Below are positions 1-8,128 of a stretch of 64,000 nucleotides of DNA, in pieces. The position numbers were made by a program, and so were the translations under genes. Every line of letters starts with the position of its first letter. The first letter of the stretch is position 1. The notes under the pieces are model-generated. The model did not search any database and was not told the DNA's origin. It saw only the letters and a list, made by a program, of their open reading frames with translations. This DNA is from Fibrobacter sp. UWB13. GTDB taxonomy: Bacteria; Fibrobacterota; Fibrobacteria; Fibrobacterales; Fibrobacteraceae. The stretch covers positions 1,426,001 through 1,490,000 of the forward strand of contig NZ_FXAX01000001.1 in the NCBI RefSeq assembly GCF_900177805.1, in the 5' to 3' direction.

Positions 1-714
1 GCCCGTGTCAGCTGGGATGGAACCGATGCCGCCATAGTCGAATATGAAAACATGAACTTCGGCGCGGCGAAGAAACTCTATATTCGAGGAGCTTCTGTGA
101 CGAGTGTAGCGCCTGAAGGCACGGAACATCATGCAGGCACGGTTGAAGACGCTTATTTAGCTTCGAAGATTTACGTTCCTAAAAAGTATCCTCCCAATAG
201 TGAAAATGATTTAAGAGATGGCAAAGTTCAGAATCATAATTATCCCTTGGTTAAGGTTTTCAATCGTATTTGGCTCCGCGATAATTATGCTAGCACCATT
301 GATAAAACAGGAAAAGAATATCAATATGTAGCTGTCGGTGAAGGAACTTTTAATGTTGGCCACGGTTTAGATAACAAGCCCATTCTCATTTACAAAGTCA
401 AAGAGAAGGATAAATTTGTTCCATCAGGATGGAGTATTCCTACTAAGGAAGCATTCCAAGAAATTGAAAAAGTTTTTAAAAACAATAAGATTACTAACTT
501 AGGTGCAGCCATGACGAGAAAGAGCGAATGCGACTCGAAGGATGTTAAAGGAAATATTTGCGGACTTGTTGGGTTAGGATTACGGAAAGATAAGAATGGC
601 TATACGAGTTATTATGCAATAAATAATGGCCAGATCGGTGTGGAAGATGGTGCTAGCACCTTTAATATTTTGGAGGCGGCCGCATATGACGCGCTTATAT
701 TCTATCAGGAATAA
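1..714 (+). CDS. FISUMP-like domain protein, 5' end outside window
   Basis: The reading frame is open from base 1 (frame 1), so the true start lies upstream and only the C-terminal part is present. The visible protein has a segment starting DGKVQNHNYPLVKV, then RIWLRDNY and PSGWSIPTKEAF. These align by eye with the FISUMP signature (DGQxYKTVxIG, QxWMAENLNY, CPSGWHLPS), but the match is divergent. An extracellular or envelope location is inferred from the family, whose function is unknown. A hairpin terminator follows the stop. It lies upstream of a second FISUMP gene on the same strand. Confidence 0.6.
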   Translation, partial: ARVSWDGTDAAIVEYENMNFGAAKKLYIRGASVTSVAPEGTEHHAGTVEDAYLASKIYVPKKYPPNSENDLRDGKVQNHNYPLVKVFNRIWLRDNYASTIDKTGKEYQYVAVGEGTFNVGHGLDNKPILIYKVKEKDKFVPSGWSIPTKEAFQEIEKVFKNNKITNLGAAMTRKSECDSKDVKGNICGLVGLGLRKDKNGYTSYYAINNGQIGVEDGASTFNILEAAAYDALIFYQE

Positions 715-750
715 AATGATTTATCAATAAATTTCACGTATAACAAAAAG

Positions 751-775
751 TTCCCCCGCTTGGGGGAATATTTCT
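751..775 (+). terminator. intrinsic terminator after first FISUMP gene
   Basis: A 7-bp stem TTCCCCC/GGGGGAA with a 4-nt loop (751-768) is followed by a T-rich stretch, 37 nt after the stop codon of the upstream gene. Confidence 0.6.
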
Positions 776-881
776 GCATATAGACTATTCTAAGTTGGAG
801 CGTTGTTCGAGTTTTTTTTATTGAATTCATGTTGAAAAGAATTATTTTAAAATAAAGTATCCGTCAAAGAAGGAGAAAATC

Positions 882-1919
882 ATGAGCTTTGCAAAAAGTT
901 ATAAATTCACGATGATCGCACTTGCTTTGTGTGCGGTCGGTTTCATTGCCTGCTCGGATTCGGACAGTTCTAGTGACGCAAACGGTGAAGACAACGTGCT
1001 CTCTATCAAATTGGGTGAGACGCCTGTCAACGGTGGCGTGCTGTTGCTTGGCAAGGGGGAGAGCTTCTATGAACTAAATCTGGAATCCAACGGTGAGTGG
1101 CGTATCGAAAATAATTCCACTTTTATCGATTCGGTCTTGCCGGAATCGGGTTTGGGTAATGCGGATGTGAAAATCCATGTGAAAAAGAATGATTCAGAGG
1201 GGCAGCGTAAGGGGGAATTACGTGTCGTTTTTCCCAAGGACACTAGTCTGAATACAGTCATTGATTTGAGGCAGATGTATAGCGGAGATTATGAAGATAA
1301 TGACGCTTCTTTTGATTCTCTTGAAATGGGTGCGATTTTCGCTTGTAGTTTTATGGGACTGTTTAGCAAGGAGGCTGCGTTACAGTGCCTGACGGATGCG
1401 TTTGAGAAGAGTGAAAATTATAGGGTTGATCCCCGTGATGGTAAAATGTATAAATTGGAAAAAATCGGCTCGCAACTTTGGATGGCAGAGAATCTTCTGT
1501 ATGAAACACCGAATAGCTATTGCTATGACGACAATGCGGATAATTGTAAAAAATATGGTCGACTTTACGAATGGGATGCGGCTATGGAGGCGTGCCCCAA
1601 AGGGTGGCACTTGCCGAGTAAGTACGAATGGAATGAATTATTTTATGGAATTGTAAAAAATAAGGGCAAGGCTCTCAAATCTACTTCAGACTGGCTGCGC
1701 GATGGAAACGGAAGTGATGACTACGGCCTTAACGTTTTGCCTGCAGGTTACAAGGATAGCGAGTATCGTTCCTTAGGTGATATAGCACGGTTCTGGACTT
1801 CGACAGATGATCACGGCTATACTGCGTTCTTGGTACGTATAGAAGCGCTTAAAGACGATGCCTATCTGAACGAAGAGGTAAAGTACAACGCAAACAGTGT
1901 TCGTTGTCTAAAGGATTAG
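882..1919 (+). CDS. FISUMP domain lipoprotein
   Basis: A lipoprotein signal peptide ends in a lipobox at Cys24 (GFIACS). Residues ~40-135 look like a beta-rich Ig-type domain. The C-terminal FISUMP domain (~185-345) has the hallmarks DGKMYKLEKIGSQLWMAENL, YGRLYEWDAA, CPKGWHLPS, FWTSTD and a final VRCLKD. The start is supported by an AAGGAG ribosome site 8 nt upstream. The domain is highly multiplied in Fibrobacter and of unknown function; surface exposure is inferred from the lipobox. Confidence 0.88.
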   Translation: MSFAKSYKFTMIALALCAVGFIACSDSDSSSDANGEDNVLSIKLGETPVNGGVLLLGKGESFYELNLESNGEWRIENNSTFIDSVLPESGLGNADVKIHVKKNDSEGQRKGELRVVFPKDTSLNTVIDLRQMYSGDYEDNDASFDSLEMGAIFACSFMGLFSKEAALQCLTDAFEKSENYRVDPRDGKMYKLEKIGSQLWMAENLLYETPNSYCYDDNADNCKKYGRLYEWDAAMEACPKGWHLPSKYEWNELFYGIVKNKGKALKSTSDWLRDGNGSDDYGLNVLPAGYKDSEYRSLGDIARFWTSTDDHGYTAFLVRIEALKDDAYLNEEVKYNANSVRCLKD

Positions 1920-1940
1920 TTTTTCAGAACAACAAAAATA

Positions 1941-1966
1941 TTCCCTCGTTTGAGGGAATTTTTTTA
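1941..1966 (+). terminator. intrinsic terminator
   Basis: A stem TTCCCTC/GAGGGAA with a 4-nt loop is followed directly by eight T residues. It ends the FISUMP lipoprotein transcript and lies just upstream of the next gene's start. Confidence 0.85.
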
Positions 1967-1977
1967 TCATTAAGGTA

Positions 1978-3024
1978 ATGATGTTAAGGCTGTTTTTTGG
2001 ATTCTTTCTACTATTTTCGCTGTATGCCTGTTCCAACAGCGAATCTGTTTTTGATGCTGTGCAAAATCGCCCGGGCATAGCGAACATTACGCTTGTGGCA
2101 AGCGTCAACGGCATTGGCGATAATAGCTATAATGACCAGATATTGGCAGGACTATTCCGGTTTAATGAAGATAGTGGAGTGCCCTTCCGTCTGCTGCAGC
2201 CGGAATCTATGGACGAGGCCGATTCACTTGTGCAGGCGTGGCTCAAGGAAAATGCCGACACGGATTCCTCGTTGCTTATCCTGGCGTCTTCGGCGTATGC
2301 CGGGTTGGCGCAAAAACTTGACATCCGTTTTTCGGGTGACGGGAACAAGGTCCTGTTGTTTGAGGCCGACTCGGCGGGCTTTCCGCAAGACGTTTATTCA
2401 TTCTCGATTGACCGCTATGGCGCAAGTTACTTGTCGGGGGCAATTCTGGGCATAAATCCCTGCATGATTTTGGCGGCGGCACCTGGTTTTGCGAGCCTTG
2501 AAACATCGATTGATGGCTTTAGGAAGGGTTACGATGTGCATAAGACGATAGCAGATACTTTGGGGGTGGATTATCTTACTTACAATGAAAATGATGAAAC
2601 GGCTTTTAACAACATTGAATTTGCCTACGTGGCTACTTTTTCGATAACGAATTATATTCTAGATGCGGATAGACCTTCGGCTATTTTTCCTTTGTTGGGG
2701 GGCGCTATCAAGGGCGTGCGTCGGGCCTTGATCGATTATCCGAATACGGGACACTTTATGATTGGGATGGATGTTGACCAAAGCGGCGTGTTGCCAAAGG
2801 TGCCGTTTACTTTGGTCATTGACATTAAGGGGATTGTTATTCGCTACTTGGAAGAATGGGCTTTGGGTAAGGATTGGCCTCGGTTCCGCTCTTTTGGCTT
2901 GGGTGACGGTGCCGCCTCGATTGTGTTTAACAAGAATTTTGACGATACGAAAGAGTTCGAAGCCCGCTATGAAAAGTATTATGACGAAGCGGTTCGCGAG
3001 GAGGCTCGCCATGCAAAGAAGTAA
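1978..3024 (+). CDS. BMP/PnrA-type substrate-binding lipoprotein
   Basis: The signal peptide has a lipobox at Cys18 (SLYAC). The body matches the basic membrane protein (BMP/PnrA) family of periplasmic binding proteins: N-terminal VASVNGIGDNSYNDQ, central IDRYGASYLSGAI, and the C-terminal VGMD-like segment GMDVDQSGVLPKVPFT followed by a VIRYLEEWALGK helix. BMP proteins usually bind nucleosides for an ABC importer, but no permease or ATPase gene is nearby. Its last 14 nt overlap the start of the next gene, so the two are probably translationally coupled and act together. Confidence 0.8.
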   Translation: MMLRLFFGFFLLFSLYACSNSESVFDAVQNRPGIANITLVASVNGIGDNSYNDQILAGLFRFNEDSGVPFRLLQPESMDEADSLVQAWLKENADTDSSLLILASSAYAGLAQKLDIRFSGDGNKVLLFEADSAGFPQDVYSFSIDRYGASYLSGAILGINPCMILAAAPGFASLETSIDGFRKGYDVHKTIADTLGVDYLTYNENDETAFNNIEFAYVATFSITNYILDADRPSAIFPLLGGAIKGVRRALIDYPNTGHFMIGMDVDQSGVLPKVPFTLVIDIKGIVIRYLEEWALGKDWPRFRSFGLGDGAASIVFNKNFDDTKEFEARYEKYYDEAVREEARHAKK

Positions 3025-5158
3025 GCCTGCTCTGCTTTTGATATGGATGACGGTAGCAATACTTTGCCTTTGCGGCTGTTCTGATAATTCCGTCTCTGCC
3101 AAGACCGATACGAAAACGCGTAAAATCAGGGTCGCCGTCATGGCGAAATCTTCTGAAATGGTCCGTTGGAAACGCAGCGCCGAATGGGCTTTGGAAAATA
3201 TGGAAAAAGCTCAGGACGGGCTAGACCAAAAGGTAAAACTGCAACTGGAATTTAAGAACCAGGATGATGCCGATATCGACGAGTATATGGAAAAGGTGGC
3301 TCACGATACGGACTATGCGGCCATTGTGGGGCCCACTCAATCGGACAAGGCGTACCGCATGGCGGAACTTTTGCGGAAAAGTGCGAAGCCGATTCTTTCG
3401 CCCAAGGCGTCGAATGTGGAATACCAGCGTTTTTTTGCCAACATGCCGAATTTGTGGAACTTGGTTGAAAACGACTTTATGCTGATAGAATCCGCTTTCT
3501 CGCATTTGGCTAGTTCTTTTGCGTCTATTTTTATGAATGAACTGAAACTTACACTTTTGGCTCCGTCAAGCGAGTTGAATGGCGGACTCGTAAGTTCTTA
3601 TGTCGACTGGCTAGGTTTTATGGCCGAAGAATTCGGTCTTAAAATAGACAGAATCTTTTTGTACAATGACGAAACCGAACTGCGGAAGCTTACGCAGACT
3701 TATTTGGAACGAAGGAAGCCGTATAGCGTTTTGTTATTTGAACCCTATGATGACAAAATGGCCTTAGCCTTTGATGATGAATTGTATCAACAGGATGTCG
3801 CTTCTCAAGGTGGAATCCGAGTGGTGTGTTCGAATAATTTCGCTTCGGACTCTATCGTGAAAAAACTTCATTACGATTTTTACCGTGGCTTTGATTTGTA
3901 CGCAAGGCCCGAGTCTGGGTTTGCGCAAGCATACCATGAACATTTTGGCGAAGACATTCTCAATGGCGAAGCGCATTTCTTTGATGCTCTGTATATTTTA
4001 GCGTATGCCACGACTTATTCCGTTTCGTCGGGCCTGGAATTGAATGAATCGATTAGAGCTGTGCTCGGAGGAAGGGACGGCACAGGCGGCGATTGGATGG
4101 TTGCCGGAATGCAGGAAAATTTCAAGTCGTTGCAGAACGGACGCTTGCCTGATTTGACGGGGGTATCGAGCTCTTGGACTTTCCTGGATAGGGACAACAG
4201 TGTGAGCGGTTCAGTGTATCGCGGGTGGAATATTGCTGACCATAAATATGTCACGAATGATTTTACCAGCAACGACGACTCGAAACATTCGATAAATCCA
4301 GAAGAAAATTGGCTGGATTTTTTCAAGGCCGATGTGGATACGAGCTTTTTCGAATATGCAGACTCGAATATTTCTTACAATGACGTTTCAAAACATTGGG
4401 CTCTTTTGGTTGCAGCCTCATCGGGCTGGGCAAATTACCGGTTTCAGGCGGACATCTTTGCCATTTACCAGAAACTCAAGAAGATGGGGTACGACGATGA
4501 CCACATTATCGTGATTGCAGAAGATGACATTGCAAATCATCGTCGCAACCTGTATCCGGGGGAGCTGTTTATCCGTTTGGATGGAGACAATGTCTATGAA
4601 AAGGGTGTAGTTGATTACAAATTAAGTTCCGTAACGGCGTCTGACCTAGGAAATATATTAAGGGGAAATTCAAGTGATAAGTTGTCAAAGGTTCTCCGTG
4701 CAAAGTCGACCGACAATGTTTTTGTCTTTTGGAGTGGACACGGAATGCCGGGGTATTTGGAATATGGTAAAGACAAGGTTAGTTATGAGCAGATTGTTGC
4801 GCTGATAAAAGAAATTCCGCACCGCAAGGTGTTGGTTGCCGTGGAGGCCTGCTATAGTGGTGGACTTGGTGAAACGGCGGAAAAGGCGGATATTCCTGGT
4901 ATCGTTTTTCTAACAGCGGCGTCGCCTTATGAAACGAGTAAGGCGGATGAACGAAACGAAGAAATGGGCGTATACTTGACGAATAGTTTTACCCGAGGTT
5001 TTACGAAGTTGCTTGATGAAACACCCGACGCAACGCTGAGGGACATGTATGTCGAAATCGCAAGTAAGATTTCGGGTTCGCACGTGCAGTTGTACAACGT
5101 GAACCATTATGGAAATATCTACAAAGAAACGATAGGTGAATTTTTTGTAATAAAATAA
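3011..5158 (+). CDS. Lipoprotein: periplasmic-binding receptor domain fused to C13 (legumain) peptidase
   Basis: The start at 3011 places a lipoprotein signal peptide at the N-terminus (lipobox LCGC, Cys23); 715 aa. Residues ~35-440 have the two-lobe pattern of a type I periplasmic binding/ligand-receptor domain (RVAVMAKSSE, IVGPTQSDKAYRMAELL, a DALYILAYA helix). Residues ~460-700 match the C13 legumain/GPI8 family: W463 starts WALLVAASSGWANYRFQAD, then a DDIANHRRN..PGEL segment, catalytic His577 in FWSGHG and catalytic Cys614 in VEACYSGG. Both catalytic residues are present. C13 enzymes cleave, or transpeptidate, after Asn/Asp. The fusion suggests a ligand-gated protease facing the periplasm or cell surface; this is inference. 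Confidence 0.85.
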   Translation: MQRSKPALLLIWMTVAILCLCGCSDNSVSAKTDTKTRKIRVAVMAKSSEMVRWKRSAEWALENMEKAQDGLDQKVKLQLEFKNQDDADIDEYMEKVAHDTDYAAIVGPTQSDKAYRMAELLRKSAKPILSPKASNVEYQRFFANMPNLWNLVENDFMLIESAFSHLASSFASIFMNELKLTLLAPSSELNGGLVSSYVDWLGFMAEEFGLKIDRIFLYNDETELRKLTQTYLERRKPYSVLLFEPYDDKMALAFDDELYQQDVASQGGIRVVCSNNFASDSIVKKLHYDFYRGFDLYARPESGFAQAYHEHFGEDILNGEAHFFDALYILAYATTYSVSSGLELNESIRAVLGGRDGTGGDWMVAGMQENFKSLQNGRLPDLTGVSSSWTFLDRDNSVSGSVYRGWNIADHKYVTNDFTSNDDSKHSINPEENWLDFFKADVDTSFFEYADSNISYNDVSKHWALLVAASSGWANYRFQADIFAIYQKLKKMGYDDDHIIVIAEDDIANHRRNLYPGELFIRLDGDNVYEKGVVDYKLSSVTASDLGNILRGNSSDKLSKVLRAKSTDNVFVFWSGHGMPGYLEYGKDKVSYEQIVALIKEIPHRKVLVAVEACYSGGLGETAEKADIPGIVFLTAASPYETSKADERNEEMGVYLTNSFTRGFTKLLDETPDATLRDMYVEIASKISGSHVQLYNVNHYGNIYKETIGEFFVIK

Positions 5159-5183
5159 AAACGCAAGCTTGGTTCTTTTTATT

Positions 5184-6080
5184 TTACGGTTCCAAATAAT
5201 AATCCGGGCGAATACCGAGAGCCTTTTCGTCAGCTTCTAATTCTGCGGCAGGAACATTTCGACCGACAACGAGCGCCGAATCAAATCCCGCAATTTTCGC
5301 GCCATACACGTCTGTTCCAAGCGTATCGCCAATCATCAGCACGCGAGAGCCCACCGGAAGCGAAGCTTTGACACGCTCCCAAATCTGCGGGAAAGGCTTG
5401 CCCAAGTAATAGGTTTCACAACCCACGCCCCCATTAGCGTCGCACATGGAATCACGGCGCAAACGTTCCGAGAGTGCGCCCGAAACAGGCTCGCGTTCAG
5501 TCTCGCCATTTTCATCAGGGGCTTTCGGAGCCCAAGCATCCGAATTCAGCACGAGAAGGATTGCACCCGGTTTCTGCAAAATCTTGACCGCGCGCACATA
5601 AGTTTCTGGCGTGTCTTTCGCAGACGAAATTGCCACAATCGGCTCGGCAGGTTCTGCATCCATTGCAACTGCGGTAATTCCACAAGCTTTCAAAACATTC
5701 CTGCCCGATTCACGGCCGATGTAATAGACTTCGCGCAATTCAAGCGGTTTCGAGGAAGTTCCACCCGCGGTTTCGTTCACAATTCCGGCAGCCGCATTTG
5801 TCGCGACACCCGAACGCAACTGTTCCACGAGTTTCGGTAGCAAGCTTCCCGACGAAATCGTTTCTTCCGTCGAAAAGTCAAAGCCACGCTTTTCCGCAGC
5901 ACGAGCCAAAACGCCGTCCACATCGGAAGCGGCATTTGTCACTAGGCGAAGGATTTTACCCGCATGGCGGAGCGACTGAAACCAATCCATCGCACCGGGG
6001 TAAACAAATCTATCACGATTGTAGAGGGTGCCGTAGCCGTCAAAACAAAACGCATCGTAGTGGTCCAACAAATCCGCCAT
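5184..6080 (-). CDS. HAD-superfamily class IIA hydrolase
   Basis: The N-terminus has the HAD motif I as FDGYGTLY: the nucleophile Asp is kept, but the second Asp is Tyr, as in some class IIA hypotheticals and haloacid dehalogenases. The C-terminus has the motif III/IV block GDTLGTDVYGAK followed by AGFDSALVVG, typical of IIA (NagD-like) phosphatases. The substrate is unknown. The start at 6080 (MADLLDHYD) gives 298 aa. The frame stays open to an upstream ATG at 6272, but that extension is largely a translated interspersed repeat (6114-6198). The original N-terminus may have been MDKFETEIYLRYKQII, interrupted by the repeat. Confidence 0.75.
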   Translation of the reverse strand: MADLLDHYDAFCFDGYGTLYNRDRFVYPGAMDWFQSLRHAGKILRLVTNAASDVDGVLARAAEKRGFDFSTEETISSGSLLPKLVEQLRSGVATNAAAGIVNETAGGTSSKPLELREVYYIGRESGRNVLKACGITAVAMDAEPAEPIVAISSAKDTPETYVRAVKILQKPGAILLVLNSDAWAPKAPDENGETEREPVSGALSERLRRDSMCDANGGVGCETYYLGKPFPQIWERVKASLPVGSRVLMIGDTLGTDVYGAKIAGFDSALVVGRNVPAAELEADEKALGIRPDYYLEP

Positions 6081-6113
6081 GTGAACATGGCGAGGGACTG
6101 CACAGGAATAGCT

Positions 6114-6198
6114 CTGGATCCTATCGGGCAGAGCCCTCCAGGATGGCAATTCAGTTTTGCAAAGAAATGGAGATCCCGGAACTAGTCCGGGATGACAT
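6114..6198. repeat. GGATCC/GTCATCC-type palindromic repeat inside HAD reading frame
   Basis: The copy runs from CTGGATCCTATCGG to CCGGGATGACA and contains an inner hairpin (GATCCCGGAACTAGTCCGGGAT). It is open in frame with the HAD gene on the minus strand, encoding residues beginning CHPG and ending DRIQ, the same peptide edges as in truB. Confidence 0.75.
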
Positions 6199-6277
6199 TT
6201 AAAGGAGCATGCCTTTTGCGATTCAATAATTTGCTTGTAACGCAGGTAGATTTCTGTTTCGAATTTATCCATAGCGA

Positions 6278-6922
6278 TTATGCGTCGCTACGGAGGATGC
6301 CGTAATCGCGACCTTCCACGGGAATCACGAGCTGTAACTTCGAAAGCGTATCGATATGCTTTTCAAAGACGACCTTGAAATCTTCGCCAAGTTCTTCTTC
6401 GTCATCGTGATCGAGATTGTAAGCAACGTAGCTGCCATCCGCAAAAATCGATATGCAGCAATCCCACGTGATATCGCCTTCCTGCGGTTCTTCGTCATCG
6501 GCACGGTCCTTGCTTTCGAGCATCAGAATCGGGCGCGGTGCAGGAATAGGTTCCGCATGTCCATTTTCAAAAATAAAGTAATTGCGGCCAATGAGTTCGT
6601 GTTCAAGAGCCATCGTACTCGGAACGCGAGCAAACTCACCACGCAAGCGATTAATGTTTCCGAGGTCGTCTTCATACGGGTCCTGAAAATCTTCGGGCAA
6701 AACAATCTGATAATAGTCAAATTGCTTTCCGCTAGAGGCATAGTTGTCCTGCCATGACTGCGGCGGTTCAGGGCGGATTGTCAAGAAGTCTTCGAAGGCA
6801 TCCAGAATATCGTTCAAACGGGAATCCCAAGGTTTTTCCTTGAGTTCTTGAACCATTTCCATGAAATTCTTGAGGCTTTCTTCGCCCGTGATAGACTTCA
6901 ATTCATCTTCATTTTCTGCCAT
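6278..6922 (-). CDS. hypothetical acidic protein
   Basis: A 214-aa, very acidic protein (runs such as DHDDEEELGEDF) with no signal peptide or membrane segment, so probably cytoplasmic. I do not recognise the family. The start has an AGAGG ribosome site 7 nt upstream, and a possible TACATTTA promoter box lies about 30 nt upstream. It is followed after 5 nt by the alternative upstream start of the HAD gene, so the two are probably cotranscribed. Confidence 0.75.
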   Translation of the reverse strand: MAENEDELKSITGEESLKNFMEMVQELKEKPWDSRLNDILDAFEDFLTIRPEPPQSWQDNYASSGKQFDYYQIVLPEDFQDPYEDDLGNINRLRGEFARVPSTMALEHELIGRNYFIFENGHAEPIPAPRPILMLESKDRADDEEPQEGDITWDCCISIFADGSYVAYNLDHDDEEELGEDFKVVFEKHIDTLSKLQLVIPVEGRDYGILRSDA

Positions 6923-6983
6923 ATCAGACCTCTGTATTTACGGTATAAATGTAGAAAAGTATCTACGATCCAAAACTAGACTT

Positions 6984-7025
6984 CACTGGATCCTATCGGT
7001 CGCTTGCGCACCCTCCAGGATGACG
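6984..7025. repeat. GGATCC/GTCATCC-type palindromic repeat, short copy
   Basis: CACTGGATCCTATCGG and CCTCCAGGATGACG flank a short variable middle; the same edges occur in the copies at 6114 and 19831. It is intergenic. The rest of the 6923-7210 gap holds a two-hairpin element and no recognisable gene. Confidence 0.7.
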
Positions 7026-7092
7026 AATTCTAAATAAAAGGCGATGCCGTCCCCATTCGCGGATCATGACCACATAAGAACTAGTTGCATTC

Positions 7093-7162
7093 AAGGCGAG
7101 TGTCGCGACAGGCTGCTTGCAGACTGTCATGATTGAGCCGAAGATGCTGACGCAAAGCGTCA
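7093..7162 (-). repeat. two-hairpin interspersed element, copy 1
   Basis: Read on the minus strand: hairpin TGACGC-TTT-GCGTCA, linker containing GGCTCAATCATG, second hairpin (ACAG, CTGC / GCAG, CTGT), then GCGACACTCGCCTT. The linker and tail recur at 27203 and 58554 with different stem sequences. Outer inverted repeats GACCAC..AAGAACT / AGTTCTAAGTGGTC also flank it. Confidence 0.6.
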
Positions 7163-7210
7163 AAGTTCTAAGTGGTCAAAGAGAACGGAGTCCGGCATGA
7201 CAATGCGAAC

Positions 7211-8119
7211 TTACCACTCTTCCACGGTTTTCACCGTGAGGCTCATGGCAATGTCTTTCTCGTAGTACGCAGGTTCGTTGATGAAAATCGGATAGACCGA
7301 GCGGCCATCCGGTTCGCCCTCGAACAAGATGTCCTTGCCATCAAACGTACGGAAAAGCTTGTCGCCTTGTCTGAGTTCGCGGTAATCGTGACCATCCAAT
7401 TCCGGGTGGATCATCGCCTGTATAGCGCCACCGCCCTGCGGCTTCGGGTAGCCCAAGTCTCGCAGCTGCGTATAAACTTCAACCTTAATCGGAGCGCGCT
7501 TTTGCAACTCTCCACGGTTCCATTCCTCAGCAAGTTCCAAATAACGTTTCACAAGCTTTTCGGAACGTTCAAAAATAGCGGCGTTCAGCGTTCCATGCTG
7601 TTGCGGACCAATTTCAATGCACACGTCCGCCTTGGCAACCGTTCCAAAGTACGGCGAAGCGCTACGTTCTTCGGGCTGGTAATAAATCCAGGCGTCCTCG
7701 AATTCTTGCGTGAGCACGGCCGAAGCCTTCATCGTAAACGGATCACGTGTCGAAAGAATCAGGCAATAGCCCATGTTCGAACCCGTGTTATGCACGTCCA
7801 AAATCAAGTCCGTGCGCGTATTTTCGCCCTTGGGCCCATAAACCTTATTGAGTTCACGAGCACGGCGGAATTCGTAGTGCACAGGCTCCACAGACATATC
7901 CAAGCAAGTCTGAGCAAATGCGCGATTCAAGTCATGGTCACGGTAACGGCGATTCAGGCGAACCGCCTCCGGATTTGCAAGCACAACATCAACCGTTGCC
8001 GATTTACAAAGCGTATTATAACATTCAGGATGAGCCTTCCACTTTTCGACCAGGCTCACGCCCGTGCGTTCGTTGCCATGCGTTCCACCGGCAACGACAA
8101 TTGTGTTGATTTTACTCAT
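7211..8119 (-). CDS. aspartoacylase-like zinc deacylase
   Basis: A 302-aa member of the succinylglutamate desuccinylase/aspartoacylase family of M14-like zinc enzymes. The N-terminus VVAGGTHGNERTG carries the zinc-binding His and Glu; LANPEAVRLNRRY and DLNRAF are substrate-binding segments; LDVHNTGSN holds the third zinc His; CIEIGPQQHG contains the catalytic-region Glu. By family it would hydrolyse an N-acyl amino acid such as N-acetylaspartate; the exact substrate is not readable. The start has an AAGGATGA ribosome site. It lies 9 nt downstream of the MMPL gene's stop, so likely in one operon. Confidence 0.85.
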   Translation of the reverse strand: MSKINTIVVAGGTHGNERTGVSLVEKWKAHPECYNTLCKSATVDVVLANPEAVRLNRRYRDHDLNRAFAQTCLDMSVEPVHYEFRRARELNKVYGPKGENTRTDLILDVHNTGSNMGYCLILSTRDPFTMKASAVLTQEFEDAWIYYQPEERSASPYFGTVAKADVCIEIGPQQHGTLNAAIFERSEKLVKRYLELAEEWNRGELQKRAPIKVEVYTQLRDLGYPKPQGGGAIQAMIHPELDGHDYRELRQGDKLFRTFDGKDILFEGEPDGRSVYPIFINEPAYYEKDIAMSLTVKTVEEW

Positions 8120-8128
8120 AAATCATCC

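Noticed and set aside
3011-5158. Caspase/metacaspase (C14) instead of C13
   Set aside because: The WALLVAASSGW, YRFQAD and DDIA segments are legumain-type, not the caspase p20 pattern.
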